The notes: generated by a model not told the origin, from the sequence alone. Positions 34,031 through 45,856 are shown, numbered from the stretch's first letter. The stretch: DNA of 64,000 bases from Pollenia angustigena (GCA_930367215.1 OV884059.1:9882945-9946944), one strand, 5' to 3'. A program made the numbers and translations.

Positions 34031-35350
34031 ATTATGGGGTAAGCAGAAGGCATCATCGATTTTCTAAAAATCTTCTCGAATCATTCCAAAATTTTCGAAT
34101 TAGCTTTAAGTATGTTTGTATGTATGTACGTATGTGTGTTCGTACTATGTCATTCATATTTAAAAAAAAATGAGATTAAAATACTATAATTTTTTATGAT
34201 TTTTTAACTGGCTACAATGTTTTATGAGATTATTGACTTCTTAGCGTAAATTTTTTTTTGTAGTTTTTTTTTTTAATTATTTCAAATTTAACACATTTTT
34301 TTTTTTTTGCTTCAATTTTATGCCGGAGGTTCCTAAAAAAATAATAATTTATTAACTTAAAGGTCTTAATCTCTCAGTTATACTCTCTAAACAAGCTCTC
34401 TTTGTAATTTTGTTTTTTTTTTTTTTTTTTTTTCTTTAACCCTCTAACTATCTCTCTGTCCCTCTGGCTCCTAAATGTATTACAAATATTTGCTCTTTCG
34501 CATTTTGTCATTATTCAATTTATGTTTTATGCTTCTATTTTCTAATACATTTCTTTCCATTGTTCGTTTTTCCTTTTTAAACGGTTCTGTTTTTTCATTC
34601 CTTTTTGCAGTTACTTTTATTGTTTAATTCTTTTAAAGGTTGTTTTCTGAGTGTGTGTGTGTGTGTATTTGTGTTTTCGTCAAACCCGAAAAACCAAAAA
34701 AAAACTTTTTTTCTCACTTGCCAACAAATCTTTTTTTCTAAATTAATTTTATTTTTTTTTTTCTTTTTGTTATAGTTTTTTACGGATTTCTTTTGTTTCC
34801 ATTTCATTGTTATTTTGTTGTTGTTCATGTTCTCCATTTGTTTAGAGATTATGTATGTGATTTAGTTTTTTTTTTTTTATTAGAAGAACTTCTTCTCTTC
34901 TTCTGTTTTAATTTTTTGTGAATTTAAGTAGAAGGAAAAAATATCAAGGTTTTGTTATTTGATTTAAAAAAAAGGTTTATTTCCTGATACCCTACACCAA
35001 AAAGTGTTGGGCTACAATTTAAAATACAAATTCAAAAAACACGGTTCGAAGGACTTAACAAATCTATGCCTGAAAATGAGAAAATTCTTTAAGGACCGCT
35101 TTAATTCACTTCATTATAATTCAAATATTTAAGATTCGAAAAATTTTGATTATAATTCCAATATTTAATATTCGTAAAACCTTGACCTTAAATGACTCTT
35201 GAAAATATTTTTACAAAAAAATTAAATGAAATTTGTCAATTTTTTCTATTCCTACCAATAAACTTAAAAATTCTCAAAAATATGTATAAAAATCCCCCCA
35301 AATTTTTGGTATTAAAAAACATAATTTTATTTAGGATTCAAAGGACCTAA
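34031..35350. other. T-rich low-complexity DNA with a GT microsatellite
   Basis: Long T runs occur (for example 34407-34432). A (GT)n run of about 8 units lies at 34650-34667. There is no gene evidence. Open frames here are lysine/asparagine low complexity. Confidence 0.55.
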
Positions 35351-35877
35351 GTTAGCTTAGGTTCAATGTGAAGCCCTCAACAAATACAGCTTTCTTTGGA
35401 CCTACAGCGATCGCTTTGGGATATCCAGCGCCAAAGCCCATCACAGAGAGTAGCTATAAACTTCTTAAATGTCACCGCAGATTCTAAGCAATTCGTTCCG
35501 TCTCAGACCAGCGGATACCCGGCGTGTGTTACAGCGATTCCCTCCCTCTATAGCTTATGTGTCTGTCTAAATAGGGATCTATCTAAGTTTTAAATTTCAC
35601 TCAAATCTGCTGAATAAAATCGGAAAGGCGGAAATTGCCCCCTACCTCACCTCGTGGCCCTATATCGTAATATATATCCTAAAATCATCTTCACAAAATT
35701 ACCTTTCTAATGACCATCTAATGATGGTTTCAGAGTCTATAATAGACATAGGCAGAAACATTTTGTGTATTTGTTATCCAGATAGATTAACACTTTTTCC
35801 CAAGGTATGCACGTGTTCCCGCACATTGACACAGAAAATGAAACACAGTTTCATCTTCCCAATTTATTTAGTAGTCA

Positions 35878-36073
35878 CAAGGCGAATTCACTAGAAGGTG
35901 GGGTCAAGTCAAGATATGATGTTTTTTTTCGGTGGTCGACTTGTCAAAGTTTGTATACAAACTAGTTTTTTATGTAAACAAACCTATTTTTTTACTAGCA
36001 GTATTTTTGACAACCCGACCACAGAAGCAGTGTTGTTGTAGAGTTGACCTCACCTTCTAGTCAATTCGCCTTG
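35878..36073. mobile_element. 196-bp TIR element, 8-bp duplication AGTAGTCA
   Basis: Ends CAAGGCGAATTCACTAGAAG and CAAGGCGAATTGACTAGAAG (reverse complement of the right end). The TIR is about 33 bp with few mismatches. Perfect 8-bp direct repeats AGTAGTCA flank it at 35870-35877 and 36074-36081. It shares the outer 13 bp with the 1454-bp element at 25435, but its subterminal sequence differs. Confidence 0.9.
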
Positions 36074-36163
36074 AGTAGTCATTGGATTGAAGGTCTAAGC
36101 TAATTTGTTCCCTGTAAAACTTTGTTTAGCCACGCCACAAAGCCGAGCTAGTGTTTTAATGTT

Positions 36164-36311
36164 ATAAGTGCAGGTTCACGCTTTTCGAGTTTTAGTCGTC
36201 AAGGGTTGAGTTTTTAGGAGAGACAGGAAACTAATGTCATTCTCTTTTCCCTTCTCTCCTAAAAGCTCAAGACTTAACGACTAAAACTTGAAGAGTGTGA
36301 ACCAGCACTAA
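36164..36311. mobile_element. Foldback element with AGTGCAGGTTCAC ends
   Basis: AGTGCAGGTTCACGC at the left and GTGTGAACCAGCACT at the right. The arms continue through GAGTTTTAGTCGT-AAG and TTTAGGAGAGA, leaving a loop of about 30 bp. Non-coding. Confidence 0.7.
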
Positions 36312-37340
36312 GATTCATGATTCAAAGGACCATAACTTTAAGAAAAAACTTTTTCGATTTTTATTTTTTTCCAATAGTCAGCTTAAAATCTTAAAAAAAA
36401 ATATTCTATAAAACCTCTCCAATACCTGTTTCAGTACAAAGTTTTCTTTATTTGTAAAATCAAAGGACCATAAAAAAGTACAGTTAACAACTTTGTCTTA
36501 TTACCAACTATAAAAATAAATATGGGGGAAGTCTTTAAAATTTTTGTTTATAATTAAAGTTGATTTCATAGTAATCCAAATATTTAAGATTCGAAGGATC
36601 AAAATCTAATACATAAAAGTACATTTTAAATCAGAGAACAAACCATAGAAATAATTGTTTTTTCTCCTTTAAAGATTCCCAAATTCTCAAAATTTATTAC
36701 ATAAATAGTGCTTATATTTTTTTTAATTCCCTAAGCTTATCCCGCGAAAGCTCTACGCTTGTCTGCAGGAAACCAGAGTCTCTGGCTGGAATCGGCGCTG
36801 ATACACTAGCTCATTATCCGGTAGGCTAGGGCTATCCCTAAATAAAAAGTACATGTTTCGAAAAAGTAAAAATTTATTAAAATAATTAGTTCGATTTATT
36901 TCCTATACCCCTATTTATTTAAAATTTCTGTCAAAGACCCAAAATTTCCAAATTCTTAAACAAAAAAAATTTAATGTATATGAAAAAATTTACCTTTTCC
37001 GGAATTGATTTTGCTCTGTCCCAAGAAACGACTTAAAGTCTCTCAAAATTTGCTATAAACCCCCTTAAATCACCAATTTTTTATCGAACTAATTTGCAAG
37101 CTTCTGAAGATCATAATCTAAAAAAGTACTTTAAAAATTACATTTGCTTAAATATTAAAAAAAATCTCAAAATTGCCAGTTTTCATAACATTTTTCTAAT
37201 TTGTTGTCAAATTCATCATGATTATTGAACTTCTAAAATTTTCAGAAGATATTACGAAATTTCTTTAATTGTTTTAATTCGAAGGACCATAATTTTGAAA
37301 ATTTCTAATTTGTATGATCTTAAGCCAAAAATACATAGAA

Positions 37341-37526
37341 CAAGGCGAATTCAACTACAGGTGCTACTGAATGGGATCACCTTTTGATTGTTCGAACCAA
37401 TTTACTCTCGTTTGTTAGAAATGGTTGACATTTCGAACCGTAAACACTAAAAATGCAATGAAAAAACTTCTATGTTGTTTTTGGATTGTTTTAGTATCGA
37501 CACAACCTGTAGTTTAATTCGCTTTG
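37341..37526. mobile_element. 186-bp TIR element, third CAAGGCGAATT relative
   Basis: Left CAAGGCGAATTCAACTACAG and right (reverse complement) CAAAGCGAATTAAACTACAG. Flanking octamers ACATAGAA and ACACAGAG match at 6 of 8 positions, consistent with an old 8-bp duplication. Confidence 0.75.
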
Positions 37527-37653
37527 ACACAGAGAAACTACGAAATTATAAATTCTCTCTTTAAATTCAGTATGTGTGAAGTTACAACAACAAAATACAC
37601 ACATTTCTTACAAACACAATCATAAAGTTAGGTTTATTTTACAAATGTCTTTC

Positions 37654-38077
37654 CCCAGCGGTAAATATTGAAAGGACCGCAAGTGGCAGGCCTTTTTGAA
37701 GGCCTCTATACTCCTTTCTAAAAGATTCGATTCGCATGATATCCTGCCTTCAGAAGTATGTCTTCTAGAAGGCATAAACTTCTTTTTAAAAGACCTTCTG
37801 AAATATTCAGTACACATTCGCTACTCCCTTCTTTGAGAAGGGAAAAAGGAAGGTGTTTAGTTTTATTTACTTTTTATTTTTAGTGACCTTCCTTACTCCC
37901 TTCTTTGGGAAGGGATCGAAGTTGTTTTTAAAGGAAGTGTGGAAGGCCTTGCGCCCAATGACAACCTGTGTAAAAAATAAAAAAGTATGGAATGCGGCGA
38001 GAAGGGCTTCTGACTGCTTGTGACTGCTAAATAAGGCCTTCTATTAGGCCTCTTTACTGATTCTAGTTACCGCTGGG
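37654..38077. mobile_element. TIR element with CCCAGCGGTAA ends
   Basis: CCCAGCGGTAA at the left is mirrored by TTACCGCTGGG at the right, about 424 bp in all. The interior is unusual: a direct repeat TACTCCCTTCTTTGRGAAGG (about 37830 and 37892) and many AGGCC/GGCCT and GAAGG/CCTTC inverted words, which would fold extensively. No coding content and no clear target duplication. Confidence 0.55.
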
Positions 38078-38170
38078 TCCGTTCTCATCGTTTTCTATGC
38101 CTTAAGTTAGAAAAAAGTACTCTCGAAAAGTACTTTTACACGATTTCCAGCCAGAAATAATACTCCCTAA

Positions 38171-38540
38171 CAGCCGTACCTAAAAAAGAGTGGAAGGCAA
38201 AACGTTTTCTTCCGCTTAGCTTTAACGCTGATATGCCATACCTAAACAAGAGTGTGAACGTTGTGTCACAAACAGTCGTGTTAACTTTCTTGTTTAATAA
38301 AACCCACATAATAGAAATAAAAAGAAGAGACAAAACCGATAGATTGACAAAAAACAGCTAAATTGCCATTATTCATTAACAAAAGCGACCAACTTCACTA
38401 TTTAACGCGCTGTCAAAATCGGATTTTCCAATTGCAAAGCGTTGACGCCGCGCTATTTAGAGAAGCTTCATACAAATTGTATGGCCATGAGAACTTTTGA
38501 CAGCTAGAAAACGCTTTCCGCTCTTGTTTAGGTATGGCTG
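38171..38540. mobile_element. 370-bp TIR element, TAA duplication (Harbinger-like)
   Basis: Ends CAGCCGTACCTAAAAAAGAG and CAGCCATACCTAAACAAGAG (reverse complement of the right end), flanked by TAA on both sides (38168-38170 and 38541-38543). A third GCCATACCTAAACAAGAG word lies inside near 38236. A 3-bp TWA duplication is typical of PIF/Harbinger elements. No transposase frame. Confidence 0.75.
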
Positions 38541-38574
38541 TAAATGAAAAAGTATTTTAATATCTCTGAGAAAT

Positions 38575-39500
38575 CCTGGCCCACCTGAAATAGAAAGCAA
38601 ACATAAAAGTGGACTTTTAAGAACCCGAATCACTGGTTTACAAATACATTTTTTTCTTTTGGCAGTAAATGGCCCTCCTTAAAAACTAAATTTCTTCACA
38701 AAAATTTACAAATATTAAAGTAACTCTTAATTTCGATATTCCGTTGAAAAATTTTAGGCCGGGTTTTAGAGATGTGTATTAATTTTAAACTTAGTTTAAC
38801 ATAGTCTGAAACTAGGATTTTTCCGGCGAAATGGAATTGTTGTTTATTATTTGATTTAAGACCAAAATTTTAAGCAAAACTAAGCTGTTCCGTCAAAATT
38901 TTGAGTACAAACTAGGCAATGGCGGCACAAATCTGTTGTCAGATTAACTAAACCTAGTTTACTTAAGATCTCAAAAGCCCAGCCTTAAAGTTTAATAAAT
39001 TTCCTCTAATAAACAACAAAAAAAAAACGCCAAAAAAATACGGACGAGTCTTAAGGTCTTTTAATTTTCTTAAGATTATAAAAAATTTTAGGAGTTATTT
39101 TGTTAAATCTTTAGGGTTTTCAAAACTAAACTCCTAATAAATCATAACTTAGACTCATTTTTGGGCTCAATTAAACATTTAAGGGACATATTTTTAAAAT
39201 CTTAAGAAGTTAGAGAAATTTTCTTTGAAGATGAGTTAAAAATTCCTTATTTTATAATTTTCCTTTGGAGTTTTTATATGGCCCGCCTAAAATATTGGTT
39301 CCTTCTGAAGATTTTGAACGGATAATTAAAAAAATGCAAGTAATTTGTTAAAATTATTGAAATTTTTAGAATAAAATCTTTGGCCTGTCTTAAAGTTTAA
39401 GGAAAACTGGTTGTAAAAGCAAGCATCTTTTTTAAAAATTTCAAAAATTATGTACTTAACTTGAGAATTATATATTTCTAATGACTTTTTTATGGCCCGC
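38575..39500 (-). repeat. GGCGGGCC motif cluster in reverse orientation
   Basis: TATGGCCCGCCTAAAA occurs at about 39281 and 39491. Degenerate copies occur near 38578 (CTGGCCCACCTGAAA) and 38670. These point opposite to the clusters on both sides (25-27.7 kb and from 40.2 kb). Confidence 0.7.
38815..38985 (-). repeat. Inverted copy of the 27759-27945 block
   Basis: GATTTTTCCGGCGAAATGG, CAAAATTTTGAGTACAAACT, TGGCGGCACAAATCTG and AGATCTCAAAAGCCCAGCCT are the reverse complement of the block at 27.8 kb. Both copies lie next to GGCGGGCC motifs. Confidence 0.75.
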
Positions 39501-40210
39501 CTAAAAATTTTAAGATTTAAAGAGTGTTCTAGATTTTTTTTGTTTCATTTTGTGATTTGGATTTATCTTTTAAACGTGTAAATTAAGTTTTCTGCCAACA
39601 TAAGTATTCCTCTCGCTATTATTACCTCATTAACCATTTTCATTAAACAAATTGTACCACTTAACTTCCTAAGGAGAGCGAAAATAGGTACTTATCTATT
39701 AAAAAAAAAACACAAATGACTTGTCATTTTAACCACATAATTTTGACATCAGAATTTTTTTTCTTTCCTTAATAAACAGGCTTTTTTCTTATTTATTTCT
39801 GAATGAGTAAAAATCAATTTATTGATTTAAATTTGTTTGACCTAAAACATTAACAAATGTCACATGTTACATGTCAAAGTGAAAAATATTACAAAGAGAA
39901 AACAAAAAACAGCTCAAACAAAACAAAATTGTAGAAAAAAAGACCAACAAATGGAAAAATGACAGACAATTGAATGAACAAGGATGAAATTCGAAAAAAA
40001 GCTAAAAGAAATTAAAAAACACTTGAAAGATGACAATAAATGGTTACGTCAAAAGAAAAAAAAGCGTAAAAGAAAAAGGACATGAATATAAATTAAGTTT
40101 TTTTAAACTACTTTATATTGTGAGATGTGAAATTAAAGGGAGTTTTTGTGGTTGGGAATTGATTAGAAAAAAATAAAGGATTCAAGCTTAAACAAAATTA
40201 CGTAAATGCC
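39501..40210. other. AT-rich DNA with no recognised gene
   Basis: No repeat core or domain-bearing ORF was seen. It runs up to the first + oriented motif of the main array at 40211. Confidence 0.5.
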
Positions 40211-40499
40211 AGGCGGGCTACAAATGGAAACATAAAGAAGTTGTAAACACAACAGTTAAGGAAAAGTATTTCAAAAAGGAGATTTTTTACTTTTCGTATA
40301 AACTTAATATCGATTTCCTTTATATTGATAAGTTTAAAACCTTTAAATTTTAATGTTGGCTTATAAAAATAAAATATCTATTCAGATTTTAAGCAAGCCA
40401 TGAATTCGTTTTAAACAGTTTCAACAATTTTGTTAAAAAATCTTTAGAAATTCAAAAGATTTCAGGCGGGCCACTATTTCGTTTCGAAACTTTTGAAAA

Positions 40500-41545
40500 A
40501 AATTGACAAACAATGCGTTTGCCAACCGCCCCTGAGTGTGAGAGCAAGCAGCACACATAAGGAAGCACATCGTTAAGGAACCTCCGCTGCTTTTGGAAAT
40601 ATTCCAGCAGCAGATGTTGAGCACACGCACAACACCTACGGATAGTCCTCCCTCAAGCCAAGGTATCCCCGAAAGTGTACCTTCATAAAAAAATCATAAA
40701 ATCGTTGCACTTAAATTGTGAAATCAAGCTTTCATGGACCGAAAGTGAAATCTTGGAAGTACTTAATATCAGAAAAGTAGAACATACGCAAAGACAATCT
40801 TCCTGCAAGTCAGAAAGCATTTTTCGCAAGAACTGTATCGTAAAAACGATTTACATTAGCACTTGCACTATGGCATAATCTCTTGGTGGATCGCAACCAC
40901 ATGGTGTGTTAATATTAAGCACATACCAAATGCGCCTGTGTGAGCGAATAATCATTTGAACACACAGGTAGCAATTTCGATTGTTTAATCCACAAAAAAT
41001 TATACACCCAACCCTTGCTAAGGAGCCGATCTAAACTCCACTGCTATTCATCAATCCAAGCAGCTTCAGTTGAATAGCAATAGCACCTAGAGCCATCCAC
41101 AGACCGAACTTTCCCACAAGGATGTTAAATCAGTTTTCCACGTGAATGTTACCCTTCCAGCGGCTTTGGATTTAAGGCACAACCACTACGCGTTCTCCGA
41201 AAGTATCTCTTCGTCAATAAAGCCAATCTTCGTTGTGAGCTCATGCCTTGAAAAAGGCACTCCCCCATCGGAAGGGGAACAACTTACTGAAAACCAACCC
41301 AAGGAAAGCAAGGCTTCCGCAATGACAAACATCCTGAACGACATGAAGCATTTCTCGCAAGAAGCGTTCTAACGGATCCCTTACCAATAGTCAGACCGGT
41401 CCTGGCACTATGGGAGCTACTGACTCCCAATTAAGTACTGAGGTAAAACTTTGAACTCAATGAAGTTCGAAGATGCTCTGTCTTTTGGAAGTTTGGTGCA
41501 ACTCAGGTAGCATTCGCCTGGTTTTTGAAATGTATAATGAAGCTA
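40500..41545. other. GC-richer unassigned island within the array
   Basis: About 1 kb of visibly lower AT content with no GGCGGGCC motif. An open frame at 41142-41372 (76 codons) has no recognised domain. GCACTATGG words occur at about 40864 and 41406. It may be an old, unrecognised transposon or retroelement piece inserted in the array. Confidence 0.4.
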
Positions 41546-42902
41546 TGTGAGTTGTAGGAAACATTAAAAAAAAATGTTGAGAAATTAAAAAAATGTAAGG
41601 CGTGCGATATAAAATAATATAATATAAAATATATGAGCAAATCTTAAATTTTTCAGGCGGGCCATATAAAAAACTTCTTATTTAAACACTTATTTTAATA
41701 AAAATCTACCACATTTCAAGCGGGCCATAGTTTAAAAATAAAACCTATAAAAATAATTAAGAAGATTTAAGAAATAAGCAAAATAGAGATAATTTAAGGC
41801 GGGCCAATTTTTTATTTGAAATATGTAAATAAAGCTAAAAAAAAAAAAAACTAAAGGAAACCTTTAGAAAATTGGAAGCTTTTAGACAGTATTTGACAAA
41901 TTAAGGCAACTTTAAATAATTTTAGGCGGGCCAAATTTGTATTTCTAAAGTATTAATAATTTTAGTAAATACCACTTACAGCTTTAAAAATAATGGCAAA
42001 ATCTGCAGACGGGCGGGCCTCATTAAAATCGAGTGAACTAAAACTTCTTTTATAAGAATCAGTAAAATTGAAGGTTTCAAGCAGGAAATTATTGACAGTA
42101 AAAGCAAAATCTATTTCCTTAAGTTGTTTTAACTTAATAAACTCAAAAAACCTTAAAAATTTCTAGAAATTGAAAATGTTACAGGCGGGCCACATAAAAA
42201 AAAAACAAATTAGACCCAAATTATGGATCGCAAAGATTTTATTTCAAAAATATTAATAGTTTGAATTAATTATGCATAGATCTTAAACTATAGAAATTTG
42301 AAAATTTTTTGGCGGGCCATATAAAAAACAAGTAACTTAAACGATTTTTAACAAACATTTTGTGCCCAATATTTCTTTAAAAAAAACTGCAAAGCCTACC
42401 GCTTTCTAAATTGTTTAAAAATCCAAATTTTGGGAAAATTTTTTTAGATTATTTGGAGTTTTTTTTTTGTAAATTGCAGAAGTTTGCAGGCGGGCCAATT
42501 CCTTAATTAGTTAAAAATCGATATATGTATTTAAAATTGTTTTAAAGAAAACTAAAAACTTAAGTAAAATATTCTTAAGATGTTGTAGGCGGGCCATTTT
42601 CTAAAATAACTAAATATCCAAATTTTATGGGAATTGTTAGATTTTTTTTATTATTTTTAACTGAATTTCCAATACAAAAAATATATTTTGACAAGTTTTC
42701 AAGCGGGTCATTTCCAATTATCGTTGGTTCAAAATGATGGCGAAAGCAAGGGTTTTATTATTTTAGGAATTATTTAAGCAGGTCATATGATGAATTAGTT
42801 AAAACTAATACTTTTGAACGGAGTTTTGTTCTTAAAATTTGAATTAAAAAATTTTTAGAAATTTTCCTTTGGTCCTCTAATAAGAAGTAGCCAAAGTTGA
42901 GT

Positions 42903-43714
42903 ATACCCAGGCAGAAAAAGACAATCACCACGACGCTGTACCGAAGTTGCAGGGGGTACTATCAATATCAATACAAGGTTCTGTTTACCAAATTAACAAT
43001 GTTGTCACAATATTACAATGATAACGCCAAATGTGCGTCTTCCGACTCTTCTTTTTACTGTTGTCACAGTACTGTAAATTTAAATTTACAATGTTGGATT
43101 CACGAATTAACAACGTAGTCACAACCGTCTTCCAACTTTTATTTTCAATATTGTAACAAATATAAATTCGCTAAATAAACAAGCAAAAATTTGTATATTT
43201 TCTAACCTAAAATAGTTTTTGTGTTTTCATTTTAATACGACACTATTAAATTAATAAGACTAAATTTTTGGATATACAGCGTTGTAGCGGTATAGAATTA
43301 TTATAAACCCGGTATTAGGAAATAATGGTTTAATTCTTGTATATACAGTATTGTAGCGGTATAGTTTTATAGTAAATAAGACTTTAAATAACTAAAGTCG
43401 TATATTTGTATTTAGGGTATTGTACCGGTTTTGAATCTAATTTTAGAACGGTGTTAAAAAACTAAGGCCCCTATTACGGTTTACAACTCAACTTTGTTGA
43501 ACAAAACATAACAAAAATTACAACTAATCACATCCAGTTGTATTTATTACAACTCAACTGAGTTGAGTTGTAAACCGTAATAGGTGCCTAAGGTTGTAAT
43601 TTTGTATCTACAGTGTTGAGATGGTACCACATTTTTGGTAGAGTCACAATTTTGTATTTACAGGGTTGTGGCGGTACATAATATTTAGAAGAGTCGTAAT
43701 TTCTGCCTGGGTAT
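42903..43714. mobile_element. TIR element carrying about 100-bp tandem repeats
   Basis: ATACCCAGGCAGAAA (42903-42917) and TTTCTGCCTGGGTAT (43700-43714) are perfect 15-bp inverted ends. The right half contains tandem units with TATACAGNGTTGTAGCGGTA (about 43273, 43344, 43415, 43607 and 43660). The left half repeats AATTAACAA-GTTGTCACAA-like words. A smaller element is nested at 43466-43588. No GGCGGGCC core falls inside it, so it inserted into the array. Non-coding. Confidence 0.75.
43466..43588. mobile_element. 123-bp TIR element, TAA duplication (Harbinger-like)
   Basis: GGCCCCTATTACGGTTTACA at the left and its near complement, ending CCGTAATAGGTGCC, at the right, flanked by TAA (43463-43465 and 43589-43591). 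Both arms also contain ACAACTCAACT. It is nested in the 42903-43714 element. Confidence 0.78.
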
Positions 43715-44272
43715 TAGCGAAATATCTTAGTTTTTATTGGTTTTCTGTAAATATGAAAGCTTGTTTTAAATATCTTAAGAAACTTTCTGGCGGGCCAATG
43801 TTAGATTTAAAAAATATTAAATAGAAAAAACCTAACGTTTAAATTTAATCATATATCTGAAAGACCTTAAACCTAATGAAATTTTATAGTTACAAGTGAA
43901 TCGCAACAAATTTTAGACGGGCCAGTTTTTTGTTCTAACAAAAAACGTCTAAAAAAAAGGAGAAACATTTCAAAAAAAAAAACTGACTGGGAACCTTTTA
44001 ATTTTGTAAACTTTTTAGGAGTCAAAATTTGCTGAGAAGAAACATAATCTTTCAGGCGGGCCAAAACTAGGTCAAAATTATTAAATAATTGCGAAGCATT
44101 GAATGAATAAATAACCTGTTAATTAGACAATCGATAATTTAAGCAATATTCTTAAAATTCTAAAAAAATTACCTAGTTTTCAGGCGGGCCATATAAAATT
44201 TGTTTATTTTTATCAGCTAAAAATTTTTTTAAAAATTTAAGATTTCGATGGAATAGAGTTACTGACTTCATA

Positions 44273-44530
44273 TGAGGAACTTAAAGCACAAAGGGTTTAA
44301 GTGCCTTTTTCTAAAACTGAATTTACATATGGATTTATAGGTGAAGTTTGGAGAAGTTGTTCAGACCACAAGAGGTGAATGTAGGATTCTCATCCGGACG
44401 CTAGATATGGTGAACAATTCAAGCACTTGACATTAAAATACCTGCTTCGCTTGGAGCACAAGCAAAATAACCGCTTTTGTCTCATTATTTAACATAAGTC
44501 ACTTTAACCCATTGTTCTTTAAGCCCCTCA
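44273..44530. mobile_element. 258-bp MITE, TA duplication (copy B of the 23.4-kb MITE)
   Basis: TGAGGAACTTAAAGCACAAA and TGAGGGGCTTAAAGAACAAT (reverse complement of the right end) are inverted ends, flanked by TA (44271-44272 and 44531-44532). The interior is highly similar to 23356-23600 in the same orientation. This copy shows the complete right end missing from copy A. Confidence 0.85.
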
Positions 44531-44799
44531 TATGAAAAACAAAAACAAATTCGAATTTTTTATTGCTGTTTCAATTTAAATTCGCAAGCGAAAAATGTAC
44601 ACTCCTATTTTTAAACGAATTCATTATTTATCAGGCGGGCCATAGGAAATTTGGAAATAATAAAACTCTTAGCAATTTTGAAAATTTTGCAAAACTTCTT
44701 TGTTTTTCAGACGGGCCATATGCAATTTATATGTTTGCTAAATTTGGTTTAAAAATTGCAAAACAAATAATTTGAAAATTCTTTCTAAGGCCTGTTTTC

Positions 44800-44996
44800 A
44801 CAACCTACCGATAGCTAAAAGTAGACTTAAACCGGCCTTATAAAAAGTGTTCCATTATGAAAACTTTACTTTAACCTAAAGTGAGCAATAAAATTGATTA
44901 TGTTTCATCCTACCTGGTAGGTTAAAGTAAAGTTGTAATAATGGAACACTTATTATATGGTCGATAAAATCCTGCCTCTAGCTATCGGTATGACCA
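44800..44996. mobile_element. Foldback element with ACCGATAGCTA arms
   Basis: ACCTACCGATAGCTAAAAGTA pairs with TGCCTCTAGCTATCGGTATG across about 195 bp. A strong inner pair is TGTTCCATTATGAAAACTTT and its near complement, AAAGTTGTAATAATGGAACA. Non-coding. Confidence 0.65.
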
Positions 44997-45856
44997 ATTT
45001 AAATTTCGAACCATATATTCAAATTTTTTTAGCAGTAACCAAGTTTTCAGGCAGACCATAAGAAAATAAGTAGAAAATAACATAACTATATGAAATTTAC
45101 TTAAAAAGCATTTAAAATTTAGCAAAAATCTTAAACTTGGGGTAGAAACTAAAAAAAAAACTATACTCTTTAGATACTCCATTTTGATTTCTAAGCAATA
45201 TTTTGAAGGTTTTTTTACAAAGATATTATTTTCAGGCGGGCCATAAACAGTTTCAAGTGAAAAATATGATTTCGTTTTAGAAAATTGCTTAAAAAAACTC
45301 AATTATTCCGTCTTAAATCTTTAATTTTAAGGTTAAACATAAATAACTCTAATTACTGGAGGATGGCCAACATAAATTTGAAACAATATTTTCAGAATTC
45401 CTTAAAAGTTAAAAAATTTTTAGGCGGGCCATAAAAGGTTTATAGCAAAAACGAAGTTTTTCTTTTTTAAAGCCAAAAAATTAACTTTAATTAAAACTTA
45501 AACTAAATAAACAATACAAATCCAATCCAGAGGTGCCCTAATTTATTTTTTAAAAAAAAAATTTTAAAGTTCTTAAAAAATGAGCAAGTTATCAGGCGGG
45601 CCATACTAAGTTTGAAACAAAAATTTTATATTAAATGAATTTGTTGTAAAGGACTGCCAAAGAACTGAATGTTCGAGACAAAACTTTTTATAATTTATAA
45701 GAAAATCGATATCTATACCTCTCTTCCCCTCTATTTTTCTCTCCACCCCTTAATACTTTATCCCTGTTGGTTAAATATTACAAAACTTTTATAATTTTCT
45801 TCAATTTTATGTTTAATTTATTTTAATTTTCTATTCTTTTTTTTATTTCGTTATAG

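Larger units (their letters stand above)
35396..36840 (-). pseudogene. Probable decayed LINE ORF2 C-terminus, interrupted by MITEs
   Basis: On the minus strand, about 36835-36740 reads DSPSLPDNEL..., resembling the PGNE-AD end of an RNase H domain. About 35865-35800 reads ETVFHFLCQCAGTRAYLGKK, like the cysteine/histidine tail that follows RNase H in many LINE ORF2 proteins. Both patches are GC-richer than their surroundings, as is 35396-35560. Two TIR elements (35878-36073 and 36164-36311) lie between them. Frameshifts and stops are numerous. The LINE call rests on two short motifs and is tentative. Confidence 0.35.

Noticed and set aside
35396..35593. 65-codon plus-strand frame as a host exon
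   Set aside because: Lies in the probable minus-strand LINE relic and has no splice signals or recognisable domain.
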